This document shows, piece after piece, positions 38,401 through 53,121 of a stretch of 64,000 nt of DNA (positions are counted from its first letter, which is position 1; every line of letters starts with the position of its first letter). The translations under genes and the position numbers were made by a program. Below the pieces are notes generated by a model, which saw only the letters and a program-made list of their open reading frames with translations, was not told where the DNA came from and made no database searches. This DNA comes from Nemopilema nomurai (Eukaryota > Cnidaria > Scyphozoa > Rhizostomeae > Rhizostomatidae). The stretch spans positions 1,681,820-1,745,819 of the forward strand of contig ML133493.1 in NCBI GenBank assembly GCA_003864495.1, read 5' to 3'.

Positions 38401-41400
38401 TCAGCACTGCACGCGTGCCTTTCGCAGCCACCAACCTCTTTACTGCATCTAAAGTCATGCTTCAAGCATGAATCTTCTGCGCAAAAAAATTCCTTGCCGA
38501 TCAAAACCACTTTCTTTGAAATGCCCTGAGTCTTAACTATTTCGTTGATGTCAGCTTGGAAAAACACGGATGCTTGGTCCATACTGCTCTTCAAATGTTG
38601 TTGTTTGATTGTTTCGATGTATATCTCCGTCGTACACCAAACATTCTGCAGTATATTGTGAGCAAGCATTTGCTTGGCGTTCTTTAGATCTTCAAAGCTC
38701 AAACAGCGGATACCGAGCGTTGTTGATACTTGCGAATTTTGCTTTGCCAACTCTTTGCAAAGACGGTCCTTGCAATTAGGTCTTGACAAAAACTTTACAT
38801 AAACCTAGAAAGAGATTTGAGAACCTGTGCTCAGTCATAACAAAGATCTGTAGAACAAAGATTTTCAGACACTTCCTCACAATTTCTAGTTCTGAGTGGC
38901 ATGAATGTTTCAGATTTGGCTCAGTTGGTTGTGCGGAATGCTTGGCAGCAACTAAAATTTCAATCCCCCAAAACTGGTCATTTTCTAGCCTATTGTGCTT
39001 TTTACGGTTGTTCCTTCTGTTTGGATGGCTTTTGGAATATTATTGGTGAGAAAAAGTGCCACACTATTAATGCTTCCAACTATTTCGCTCCCATAAATAT
39101 TGCGGGGGAAAATACTTACATAACATTAAGCAAAAAGACATAACAAATATCAATGTTTAGCTGAGTAGCTGCAATCAGGATGATTGTTTTATAGTTTTTA
39201 GAGTTTATTGATTCAATATGTAATAAATTGATTAAAAAAACATAACAAAATCCATAAGATTTACATTTTCAAAATAGGTCGCCCACTGAAATGCCCTTTG
39301 TAAGGCTTCAGAATCCCACTCTTGTATCTTGCTGGTTCTTGACATTCCAAGAACGTTGAAGAAGGAAGTGGTATTTTTTAGTACTTGCTCCATGGGGACA
39401 AAAGATTCTAGAAAATAAAAGTAAATGCTGTTGGTGTATTTGCAAATAATTCTGAAAATGAGGTTAAGTGTATTAAGTATTAAAGCACTAAGTATCACTT
39501 CTTCTTAAATGAAATGGAGAGAAAGCCTTTGACATTTTTAGAAGTTACATTGCAAACAGCAACTTGGAACTGCATGCTTATCATTGATGTTTTATGGTGC
39601 ATGACATCTCCTTAGCATTCACAAATATAACAACATGAAAAAAGAAAGCAATAGTTTGAATGAAGTCTGACTATTATTTCTTAAAAAAACCAATCAAAGC
39701 AAAATACAGAGTCTGATTTTTACTTTCAGAAAATTAAATCTCCAATCTAGACATTCTCATAGATAGCTCTGAGGCTTTCTGGGTAATCCTTATCAGTGGA
39801 AAATGGGTGTTGAGCATCTTATTATATCACTAATAAATGGCCTTTGGTTACCATGACTATTCACAACTGCCCTGTAATGAGGCATTTTTCTTTATGATCT
39901 TCAATAAGGCATGTTTAACTCAATGGAAAACAGGCAGGCTCAATTTACAACTACTCCATGCCCTTGCAATCAAACTGAAAGCCTTAAATTTGATTCCTTG
40001 TTCCCAAAAAATGTGAGCCATTATTCATTACAGCTGCTATCTTGCAATATTTGCAAACCACTAACAATAGCAGTTGCAGGCTGATCATTGTCTTATCAAA
40101 CTTGTGTATTCATATATTCAAGCACAAAAATAAAACTGTTTTGATTATTCCCTTCACTTCATAAGCAATCTTTCAAGTTGAAGCACATATCTTTTTCCAA
40201 CTGTGGAGGATTGAAAGAATGCATGTCCATTTCAGTCAAATTACTTTTGCAAAAAGAACCTGTTTTTTAGAGCTTATGGTACTTGTGAAAATATTTGCAA
40301 GGTTCAAACAAACTGGTTAAAGCAAACTATTGATTTGCTGTCAAATATGAGCCTTAAATGTCAAATTTGAATTGTTTTATGAATTTTATAATTAAGCTAG
40401 GTGAATTTTCCTTTTAACTAAAAAAATTTTTTCCAAACTTACCACTCTCTGTGCCTAACTTATAAGATAGCCAAAAGGAAACATTCAAAAATTAGTCTTC
40501 AAAGTTTAGATTGAATATAAAACTAAGATTTCTTCTAGCCTGCCCCATGTGTTACTAGCATTATTATTATTAAAAAGTCCAATAAGAATTATACTATTGC
40601 TTTATATATATTTGGTTGGTTATCATTTCAACGGGTCTTTTCTGGTCTTTTAACAAAGTATATTGTGTAGCTTTCTAGAAAGATAGCTTCATAGAATTCT
40701 ATGACAAAACATTCAGATCTTTGATCAAGAAAACTCAACCCATTATTATGGTTGAAAAAGCTTGTTTTTACAAAGGTATTGTAGCCCTCCAACGACGGGC
40801 AATTCATTAAAATCTTTTCATTTCTCTTTCCCTTGCATTTTTTCGGATCAAAGTTTGCCTCGAACCCATTTTTTGGTCTCATCAGAGGATTCTGTGGTAC
40901 AGGGACGCATCTTAGGGGGGGTTGTGGGGGTTACAACCCCTGCCCTTTTTGGCAAGGAAGTGAATTTTGCCCTATTCCCATGGAAATCCAATTTCTTGTT
41001 GCAGAACTAGCCACAGACAGGCCGAGAATCAGTGAACAGCAAATTTGATAAAAGATGTAGAGCGTAAGAGGGTAAAACAAATATTGTATTTATACATTAC
41101 ATCTGCAGATATGCCTCCTGGGTGGGTGTCCTTTTTCGAAAATCTCGCGCCAATGTTTTTCACTCATGGCCATTATGAGACCAGCCTCGTGCTCGTGTTG
41201 ATAGTTCCTTAGAAATTTGAATGGAGATTTTTCATAAGCAAAATTTGAATGGAGCAAAAAGATAATTAACTAGATAAATAACAGCTTTAAATCGCTTTGT
41301 AGTTCCTATATTTGTGAGCATTATACCAGGCATATCAAACATACCCGTCGAATGATTTAATCCGGGCCGGCATAGATTCCTGAGTATGTCAAAAATAAAG

Positions 41401-41636
41401 CGAGTTTCTCGCTCATTTCTATCAAAATTTGTGACTTTTAAACAAATACAAACCAGTACACCCTCTGGCATAGCATATGTGGCACTGACAAGAGTTAATC
41501 GCTGGAAATACTTCGTTAATTGCACCCTTCGCGATGTGACAGGTACATTTTTATCCCATTTTGCCTCTATTTTCAATATCATTGTTGCTTTATTTGCCAA
41601 GCTAGTGATGTCTATCCTGCCTTGCAATGATTCGGT
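35488..41636 (-). CDS. Unassigned eight-exon gene, 5' end not found
   Basis: Exons 5' to 3': 41636-41345, 39407-39265, 38804-38294, 38101-38014, 37919-37705, 37146-36966, 35948-35838, 35728-35488. Each has an AG acceptor and GT donor, and the phases agree at all seven junctions, giving about 593 codons to a stop at 35488. Exon 38804-38294 alone is open for 170 codons and exon 41636-41345 for 97. The protein looks mostly helical, has no obvious signal peptide or clear membrane span, and is rich in Cys between residues ~240 and 300. Distinct stretches are EALQRAFQWATYFEN, CLSFEDLKNAKQMLAHNILQ, HEDDWIAIFDAVTVNEQG and FEKWARNGSRFLSIPV. I do not recognise the family. The 88-base exon 38101-38014 and the GAG acceptor at 35948 are the weakest parts. 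The start codon must lie upstream of 41636, where a LINE occupies 41.95-44.5 kb. Confidence 0.6.
40895..41000 (+). mobile_element. GGGGCGCA-type MITE, left copy
   Basis: GACGCATCTTAGGGGG followed by CCCTGCCCTTTTTGGCAAGG and ATTTTGCCCTATTCCCATGG. The same sequence, inverted, is at 55322-55460, so this is a dispersed repeat. This copy lacks a clear right terminus. Confidence 0.65.
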
Positions 41637-41947
41637 CTAGAAAGATGTAGCAAGCCGACATTGAATGAAAGGCTATAGCTTTACCGTAGCTTGTCACATC
41701 GCACAATATAGTCCACTCTGAAGGTCACATTGCTTTTTAGCAAGTAACGCATTCTCTTCATAACGGCAAATAGATTGATTTAAAGCTTATTACCTATAAA
41801 TGATGCTCCAAGTTTGTTTCGTATAAATAATCTATTGTAGAATATCACCCAGTTACTTTCCTCACACTTTGTTTTTCAGCAGCTGATGGCAACTTGGGAC
41901 CACAGCGCTTAGTACAGTTGTAGTCAAACCACTCAATATTTTCATCC

Positions 41948-44540
41948 AGAGTTTCATTTCATTTCATTTCACTTGTTTAAGGAGGGTAGCCCTTCAGCAT
42001 AGCTGATTTTCAAGGGGCCCTCCATTTACAATACTTACAAATAAATATAATATGTAAATAACTAAATTAACCTAATTACAATTCAATACAAAACTATGAA
42101 CAATCCTATTAAAAAACGTATCAAAAACTGTTAAAAAAACCCCTTTAAACCCCCTTTTAAAACCCTACAATAATCTAAAATATGCATGTACAATATGAAA
42201 AATTTCCATGAAAAGGAAATAAACCCTATATCAATTTTTTAAATGAACTTAGGGAGGATGCTTGTTTTAAGTCAGCTGAGAGGCCATTCCACAACTTTGC
42301 TCCTCTGAAAGAAAAACATTTTTGCCCATTTGCTGTTTTCTTCAAAGGTAGCCTCAGATCAATCTCTGTATTGCGGAGGCTACGAGAGGACCATTCCGAG
42401 TTTTTTGTGAATAGGCTACACATGTATTGGGGAGCCAACCCATTCAGGGATTTGAAGACCATTGTTTCAGACTCATATTTCATGAGTTCCTGTACGGTCT
42501 TCCAACCCAGCTCTTCAATAAGTGGTCTGCTAGGGGCGTCATAGTTGCTGTTTGATATGATTCTTGCAGCACGTTTCTGAAGCTTTTGCAACTGATTAAT
42601 TTCAGTTGAGCCTGCACACCCCCAAACAGAACAGCAGTAACGAAAATGGGGCTCCACAATACCTGTGTAGAGTGTTTTCAAAGATTCTCTTGGTATGAAT
42701 GATTTAGCATGTTTCAAAAAGCCTATTGCCCTGGACACCTTGGTAGAAACCGCCTTTATTTGCTCTTTCCAGTCCAATGAGCAGTCAATTTGTACACCAA
42801 GGTATTTTGTTTTTTGAATGATTTGGAGATCATTTCCACAAACTTTCAGATCCAAGCCTTCATTTTGACTCTTGAGAGTGCAATGTTTCTTTTTTGTAGT
42901 AGCCAACATGGCATGAGTTTTTGCAACATTTAAAGAAAGTTTGTTGCCTCTCAGCCATGTGTCTAGTTGCTTAAGATCATTGTTAAGAGCCTCATTCAAC
43001 TGAGTCAAATTATGAGATTGGTGGCACAGACCGGTGTCATCAGCATACATAGACACAGTAGAACCTTGGACAGCCCGCGGGAGGTCATTGATATAGATCA
43101 GAAAAAGCAAAGGCCCAAGACATGAGCCTTGTGGAACACCAACCTCTATCTCCCCGGTCTCCGAGTCAACCCCACCAACCCGACAAAACTGTTTACGGTT
43201 GGTCAGGTAAGATTTGAACCAGGAGAGCTCTTGATGCTGGATGCCATATATCTCAAGCTTTTTGCACAGAATTTCATGATCAACAGTGTCAAAGGCCTTT
43301 TTAAGGTCAATAAATACTAATCCAACTAGCTTACCAAGATCAAACCCATTGTACCAATCATCAGTATTTTTTAGTAAACAAGTTACTGTGGACCGATGGC
43401 GCAAAAAACCTGACTGGTCATTGGAAAATTGACCATTTTTGTCCATGTGTTCGTACAGTTGATTGGTCACAAGTTTTTCAAAGAGCCTTGAGATGACTGG
43501 TAAAACTGATATTGGTCGATAATTAGACTTATCAGTCCTATCTCCATCTTTGAAAACTGGAGTGACTCTAGCTACTTTCCATGAGTCTGGAAACTGACTT
43601 CTTCCAATTGACGTATTAAACAAATAAGCAAGCGAGTTTTCGATAAAAGGGAGTACTAGCTTCAGAAAGTAGCTAGAGATTTTGTCAATCCCAAAGCTCT
43701 TTGCTGTTTTAACTGTGGAAAATGCATCCCTGACTTCTTGAACCTCGATGGTTCTGAATTGAAATCTTGCCTTGTTCTGGTTAACTTCGTAGTCACCGGA
43801 AAGGAGGGGATTTGGAGCTGGATCAATTTTGTCTGCAAGATCCTTGCCTACCGAACAAAAGAATCTGTTCATTATATTGGAAACTTTAAGGCAGTCTATG
43901 TTACTCGATTTGGACCTCTTGTTGAGCAGTTCATTAACTGTCTTCCAAGATTCTTTCATGTTGCCTTGACAAGCAGATATCTTACTAGTGTAGTAATCCT
44001 TCTTAAGCCTGACATTCAATGTATTAATCTTATTACGAATCTGCTTGTATAAGTCCATAAGGCCTGGAGACTTTCTTTTATTTGCAGCTTTTTTTAGCCT
44101 GTCCCTGGTCTGCATGAGTTTTCTTAGGTCCTTATCTATCCAAGGGCAAAATTTCTCAGAGACGCGCAGTTCAGCTATTGGGGCATGCTTGGCTATGATC
44201 AGAGAAAATAAGCTTGACCAGTTGTTGACAAGGATATTAATATCATCAGTACCATTGAGCATCCGCTCCTAACATATGCCAGAAACATCAGCCAGGAATG
44301 CTTCTTCATTGAAAGTCATCATTTTGCGGGTTTTGATCACTTTGTGGCCTTTTTTTATAGCGCCATTGAATTTTCGGACACAGTAAACCAGGTAGTGATC
44401 GCTCAAAGAAACTTCATGCACTCCTGATTTCACTATGTTTTTGAGACATGTAGTGGCAACATGGTCAATGATTTTAGAAGTGGTCAAGGTAACCCTGGTT
44501 GGCTCCTCTAGTGTGGTCCGTGTTGGCATTAAATATAGCT
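41948..44540 (-). mobile_element. CR1/L2-like LINE, 5'-truncated copy 1
   Basis: Non-LTR retrotransposon read on the minus strand. From 44529 the frame holds the end of an APE-type endonuclease (TSKIIDHVAT, then SLSDHYLVYC). After one in-frame TAG at about 44271 it continues as a 678-codon reverse transcriptase to 42226. RT blocks seen are FIDLKKAFDTVDHEIL, GVPQGSCLGPLLFLIYINDL and SMYADDTG. A GKLSLN-type segment, a LGVQID segment and a C-terminal WGCAG region follow. The 3' UTR ends in a GAAAT-type short repeat at 41950-41972. The element starts inside the endonuclease, so it is 5'-truncated. Apart from the stop codon the frame is intact, which suggests recent insertion. It is near-identical to the copy at 53122-54945. 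Confidence 0.92.
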
Positions 44541-45175
44541 AGTGCGTTTCTTTTAACCCATAAACTTTGGAAAAATTTAACGATGCAAACCTCTTCTGAA
44601 AAGAAAGCCCAGCCTCCTAATAACATACTTCTCCTATAGATCTACAAATTATGAATGAGCCAACTTTGTATAAGTCCCCAACTTAGGATGACCCCCGTCC
44701 AAAAAGTCTTCAGTGGGCTAATTTGAGCATATACGGTATGATTATTTATATTAAGACACAATATGACACCTTTCTTTTGAAAAGTTCCCCTTAATGACTT
44801 CCTCCTCTAGACACAAATTTTCAGGATATTGCTTCTATGACACGAAATTATTCTCAAAGATTGTCCTTGCTTCCATCTACCTCAGTAGTCTACAAATTTA
44901 GAAGGAAAATTCAATGATTTGTTGCTTCACTTCTATTATTTTGTTGCAAATCACTTCTGAAGCAAACGTGCTTCTGTTTCCATATTGATAAAGAAATATG
45001 TCTGTCTGAAGAATAATTCAAGTCAAGAAGAGGTTTTCTACAAAAATACGCTGTTTTCTTCAAATTTCATGCTTTTCATGCATCATCTTTTGATCACATT
45101 ATACCTCATTCTACATATTCATTCTACTGAAATGAAGTGATTATATCTGTTAGAAGTGTGTGGAGCGCCCTGCGC
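44541..45175. other. Intergenic, no feature recognised
   Basis: AT-rich sequence between LINE copy 1 and the BRICHOS gene's stop codon. This would hold the BRICHOS 3' UTR on the minus strand. No gene or repeat was recognised. Confidence 0.5.
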
Positions 45176-47028
45176 TTAGAGGCACACATAGTCACAGCAC
45201 TGCATCAGTGAAAAATTGTGCTCGCCAGAACAATTAGCACCAACTTCACCATTGACTAGCACAGTATTGCAGGTGATTTCGTAAACACAGATTTTCCTGT
45301 CGTCTCTCCAAAACCTACACCTTGCTGCCAGTCTCCCGTTTCGTTTTTTGCAATCAATTGGAACATTTGAGCTTGCAATGTTACATGCCCAGAACGTATT
45401 GATGATGTCCCTTTTCGATTTTCCTGAAAGATACACAGAAACTTGTAAATTGGTTAACCGTTCAATGGTAAAACGAACTTTTACATTGTATTTCACAAAC
45501 TGATGAATGATGATGAACTACAAGTCATGCAACACAGGATAAGAGGGAAATGTTTCACGAGTTCGATGTTGCATTATGTGTTCGCCATCATGCATATTCT
45601 AACCATAGCAATGCATTCTCTCTACTCCTTTATCCAATGTCGTCACTGATCATGCTATAATTTGAAATGGGCCGAGGAATTTCAGCAATGCCTATAAGCA
45701 CGTCTTAAAACAAAAAAACAGTGTATGGAAATAAAAGTTCTTTTGGCACGCTTTCACAAAATCCGAACTGACATCAGCATTACTCACGTGGAACAATTTA
45801 CTGACCTTGCAGTGGCTTGGCAAGCTGAAGAGCCAAGTTTTCAATATTGTTGTCCTTAGGGTTGACGGTCAATACAAGGTCGTACCCAGCGCAATAGGTA
45901 GAAATCTTCTCCCCAACTTCATCGTTTGTCATTTTCCTAATAACCAAACTTCGTTTTTCTTCAACCATGTATCTTTCACTTGGAAACTTTGATTTGGACT
46001 AAAAAGAAAATATTCCATATCTACTGCATCAAATGTTAAGTTGAGAAATTGTCGTACTTCCAAACAACATCGATTTGCGGAGTCACTCTTTTCAGTGAAA
46101 TACAGCAATTGTTTAGTATGTATGTTCAAATACAGTAATGTATGTTTAGTATGTAGTGCGTATGTTCAAAGAAGTTTCAAAGACATTGATATAGATATTG
46201 ACATTGAAAAGATATCTGGAAATCAATCATTACAATGCTTATTTATTGGTTTGAATGAAAGGCCAAGGAGCTACAAGGGGAGAATGTCACAGTTTAATAA
46301 CAAGAAATTGTCATTCGTACCATTTCCAGGCTTTTCTCCAGTTGCTGTGGTGACTGTTCCCTCTTCTCTAACATTGCAATGTAACACGCCTTGGCCGCTG
46401 GCACCTTCATTGCGACCAGCCGCTGCACACAAAACATAGGGGCTCTTTACTCCAAGGTACCGAGAAGAAGGTTAATTGCAACAGAGAAGGTGACTTGTGG
46501 CAATGGCTATAGCATTCTCGGTACAGGTGGTGTGAATGGCAGAAAAACAAACCTGGTCGAAGTCCTTCAACAGGTGCATCTCGGCTCTGTCTTGGTGCTG
46601 CGGAACATCATACTCCTCCGTATTGGCAGCCACATCAACTTTCACCGTCTCTGAAAACTTCTCCCCATGCTCTTCTAATTCAATGCTGAACTTTTCGGCC
46701 TAAATTCAGGATTGAAACTCTTTTTTACTTGCATGAACAAATTAGCTTCAGCCTTGCTAAAAATGTAAAACTGAAAGTTATCACTAATTTGATATGCAAT
46801 TTCTGAACACTTTTAAAAGAGAAGTACTAGAGCTATAATGAAACTCGTCAATTAAGTGGCTATCTACATATCTGCGTCTACACCAGAATTCCTAAATGAA
46901 ACACGTCATGTTCTTCTACAACTCATTTAGTTATGTTATTGAATGGATTAAGATTTAAGCACAAAACTTCTTTCTAATGTACTTACTGAGACAACAGCAA
47001 CGATGCACAGTAGAAACACTACCTTCAT
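45176..47028 (-). CDS. Secreted BRICHOS-domain protein
   Basis: BRICHOS domains act as anti-amyloid chaperone units in secreted or type II membrane precursors. Five coding exons keep phase: 47028-46987, 46699-46553, 46422-46321, 45998-45806, 45423-45176, giving 243 residues. Exon 1 encodes a signal peptide, MKVVFLLCIVAVVS. Exon 2 carries the first BRICHOS strands, with FSETVKVDVAANTEEYDVP and LLKDFDQ. Exon 3 gives RLVAMKVPAAKACYIA with the first conserved Cys, and exon 4 has ISTYCAGYDL with its likely partner. The C-terminal exon is Cys-rich (CRFWRDDRKICVYEITC, then ending QCCDYVCL), as expected of the secreted C-terminal peptide. An acceptor just upstream of the ATG (CATTCGTTGCAG) suggests a 5' UTR intron. 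The exon 2 donor GTTTGT is weak. Assignment rests on the pattern, not on a search. Confidence 0.8.
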
Positions 47029-48530
47029 TTTGGTATCTGCAACGAATGCATAGATAGAACAAATGCAATTATAATTACTGTTATGAAATCAATTAGGAAC
47101 TAAATTGGCCAGGAAATGCTGTTACGTTTTCTACTAAAAAAAAAAGCTAAGTAGCAAGTTATTGTTTTCAAAAAACAGTTGCCAATAAGAATAAATTTAA
47201 TATTCAAACGAATTGAACACGGCTTGATGATGTCACTGTTGCTAAGCGGGAAACTCAGTCTTTGCATTTTATGTCTTTTGAAAGTAACATACATCAATCG
47301 CAACCTACAGTGAACTTCCTTGACAATTTGATATGCTGACAGCGTCCTTGAAGTACCCTAGATGTCTCCAGACGACAAATGAAGTAGCTCATGTCATCTC
47401 GGGTCGTTGAAATAAGTCTTAGAGGTTGGATATTGTATTTGACTAGCTGTGGTAAACATACAAAAGTGATTGGAAAAGAGAATTGTACGATTCTGATTAT
47501 TAAAGACGGGCATATACTATTCTATTCTGATGGTACAGCATGCCACGATTTAATCAATGTTTGACATAGCTGAATACATCGGGAAGGGAGAACATTTATA
47601 CAGGAGACGGAAAAGGAAATTGCATTTGAGTCTAGATAACTGTTCCCGTTGAAAAGTTTGCACTCAGCTTATTAAACTGTTTCAGAAAAGACATACATGT
47701 TTATGTAGCTGGGAATTCTTATTAACTTCATTTATTCGCGATAAATAAAGTATGATATTTCTAGCAACCATAAAGTTATGTACGACGAAGCACTTTTTCA
47801 CATAGATAAAGTGGCAACTATAAAAACGAAAATCCTACCAGCAGACAATCGTTCTCACCTGTAACGTTGTTTTTCATACCCCCAATATCTTCTATAGGCA
47901 AGACAAGAATTAGATTGACCACCCTCTGTGCGCGATCGAAGGGGACGTGAGAATTTTAAGCTTCCCTCATTCGCTTGTTATCCATAAGCAGAAAGCTGAG
48001 TTGGAATTTTGGCCAAAATAATTTTTTAAATCCTTCAGCATACAAGTGCCAGAAGCGTAGCTCTCTGCTTTATTGAAGAAGAAAATTTCTTGTATCTGTA
48101 TTTGAAATGCAAAGAACGGGCCAAGTTAAGATAGACTCGTTTTTTAACCCGTAACAATACCCAGATGCATTAAGCTTTTGAGAATTGTCATCATTTTTAT
48201 TATGTGAAATGACCATCACGTCATCATGCCAATCTTTCCCTAGAAAATGTAGGAGTTCCTTTTTATTTTTATTGCAGTGAATCCGTTGATCGGGGCTTCG
48301 GGTGAGATTGCTCTGCCGTAAACACCAAGATCGTGAGACATGAAAACGTATCCAAACATTCATGCAAAGTCAAGGGCAACATACATAGTTGTGAGGACAC
48401 CATGGATGCTTACAAAGATGTGTTGAATTCAGAGATTGTTAAAGTTTTGACCTTTCAACAAGAACCAGAGAATGGCTAAGACAGATGTACCTCCGCGAAT
48501 ACCGGAGAGAATGGGCGAATAGTTGGATAC
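47029..48530. other. BRICHOS gene upstream region
   Basis: Intergenic sequence upstream of the BRICHOS gene on the minus strand. It should hold its promoter and 5' UTR exon. No further gene, RNA or repeat was recognised. Confidence 0.5.
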
Positions 48531-48534
48531 ATTC

Positions 48535-48780
48535 CCTTTAAGCCTGAATCCCGCAGCTATTGCCGGAGTCATTTTCCCCGGCATGCCACAGCCGCTCCCG
48601 GGAGCCGCGGTCTTGGTGGCGGGACCGTCTCCTCATTGCCCCACCTTAGGCCAGGATAACAATCATATTTCCAAAATGGCGTTGCAGCCTCGTTCTCGAT
48701 CAAGACCGAACTTATCGAGGCTGTCGGCCTGGTACGTCCTTTTCGAAGGCCTGAATCAAGGCGAAGGTTGAAGCGAAGGT
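48535..48780. promoter_or_regulatory. GC- and CpG-rich island
   Basis: A sharply GC-rich patch in AT-rich surroundings, with CCGGAG, GCTCCCGGGAGCCGCGG and CCAAAATGGCGTTGC. It lies 1.75 kb upstream of the RPL9 start codon and about 1.5 kb from the BRICHOS gene. The exon carrying the RPL9 ATG appears to begin at an intron acceptor (GTTATAG before 50510), so a promoter with a non-coding first exon could lie here. It could also be a mobile-element remnant. Confidence 0.4.
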
Positions 48781-49769
48781 TTGTGAAAATCCACTCGAAT
48801 CTCTGTATTATAAAGACGTAATGCTGTACAAATAGCCTCTCATTTTAAAGTTACAATGTGCAACTTTAATTCATTTAGTTTTTATAAAGCTGCTCACCGG
48901 CAACATACCCGAAATGTCCTTATTTGTGTGATATGACGAGAGTGTTCCGTCGCAAGTCTATGTAGTTTTCCCTCAGTTCCATCAATAGAGTTTGAAGAAA
49001 GCAGGTATTTCCTGTATAAAACGAAAATTCAGTATCTATGTGTATGAAAGGCTAGGCTTTTAATCTTGAATGGCTTTACAAGTCCTATCATAGATGAAAT
49101 AACGACGAAACTTAACGTTCTGATCCTGTAAGAATCATAATATTATAATCGATTATACTCGAATGGACCGAATTCTGGGGACCTAGACTTTATGTCAGGA
49201 CATTTTCTGCACATGATATGCACCATATAAAGTACTCTTGTTGTTCCATTGTCGAAATAAACAAAATATTTGTCCATTCACCCAAATTTTCAATCTTTGA
49301 TTAATTGTATGGGTTAAGGTTACTGTCTCAAAGCCCCTTGCTTCTTTTGATTAACTCAATTATATAAAAACACCTGTTTTGACTAATATTTTATTAGTCA
49401 ATAATAAATACAGAATTGTATTATGGAGTTAATTATACACCTTAAAAGAACTGCCTTTGTTGAAAGAAAAATGGACACAGGAAGAAAGGAATTAATTTAG
49501 CTTAAATTTTTTTAATTTAAGGTAAAATCTTTAACAGTTCTTGCTGCAACTGAATACATAATAATTTTTGTGTCAAGTGAAATTTTCTTTTATAATTCCT
49601 TCTAGTAGTTCTTTCAAAAGTTGTACACGCTTTACATGAAAGAATTTAACACTATTTTATATAGATTTGCATTCACAGTATTTTACATGTGCTTGGATTT
49701 GCATTTTGATGTAAATGCCACTTTATAATGATGAAATGTAAGGGAACAGTAACTTAAGCTCTATTCAGC

Positions 49770-50330
49770 CCCCATTTATAAAAGCAGAAATTTGAAATAA
49801 GCCCCCTCTCTATTCAGGCCCCTTTTTAGTAGATAGTTGAATAAGCCCCCCCCCCCCTATTTTCATACAAGAAAGACTACAGAGTAATGTCCAATGATTT
49901 AGTGATAGCTCATAATGTATTTTATCATAATATTGGAAATCATCATGGACTTAGACTTCAACCTTAATTGAATTTTATCATTTAACAATTATATTTCAGC
50001 CACTGTTTTGTTATACATTTTTCATGTTTAGATATAAACCAGAAAGTACAGGAAAATAAAAATCATTTTTGTATCCTTTATCTTTATTTTTGAAACAAGC
50101 CCCCCTCCCCAGTCTTCAATAAGGACTGTTGTTATGTTTGTGGATCAGTCAATTGCTAGTCTCACAAGGAGTTGCATGTTTCTTTCTTCTCTAACTCAGT
50201 GACTTACTCGAGAGTTATAGGACGCTTTTAACATTATCATATAAGCCCCCTCTAGGACCTCAAAAATTAAATAAGCCTGCAGGGGCTTTGTAGAGCATTT
50301 GGGGGGGGGGGGGTTATAGAGAAAGCCAAG
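49770..50330. repeat. Degenerate AATAAGCCCCC element(s)
   Basis: Repeated AATAAGCCCCC blocks, a 12-C tract (49846-49857), and a 13-G tract (50301-50313) near the other end give this stretch a loosely inverted structure. The blocks match, on the opposite strand, the GGGGGCTTATT units of the MITE at 24961-25288. Confidence 0.5.
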
Positions 50331-50528
50331 GATGAAATTTTGTAAACAGGCTCTTCCACACTGAAAATGGAAGAACACATCAGCTTCTTATAGTTGTATG
50401 TTGGTAGGAAGTTATTGACTGATTTATTCTACAATGAAACAGTCCTCTTTCTGTGATGTTTATTTGAAGTTATTCTATTAAAGACTAACAGAAGCTCAAT
50501 TATTGTTATAGGAACAACAAACATAACA

Positions 50529-53047
<2,519 letters not shown>

Positions 53048-53121
53048 TGTTGAATATGAAAGTCCTCAATGAAATGCGTTTGCTCTTTGCTTTTTTTGAC
53101 TGGAATGACTTTCTTATAATG

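Noticed and set aside
43129..44272. Plus-strand frames opposite LINE copy 1
   Set aside because: They are antisense shadows of the RT frame; one recurs at 53566-53757 only because the LINE itself recurs.
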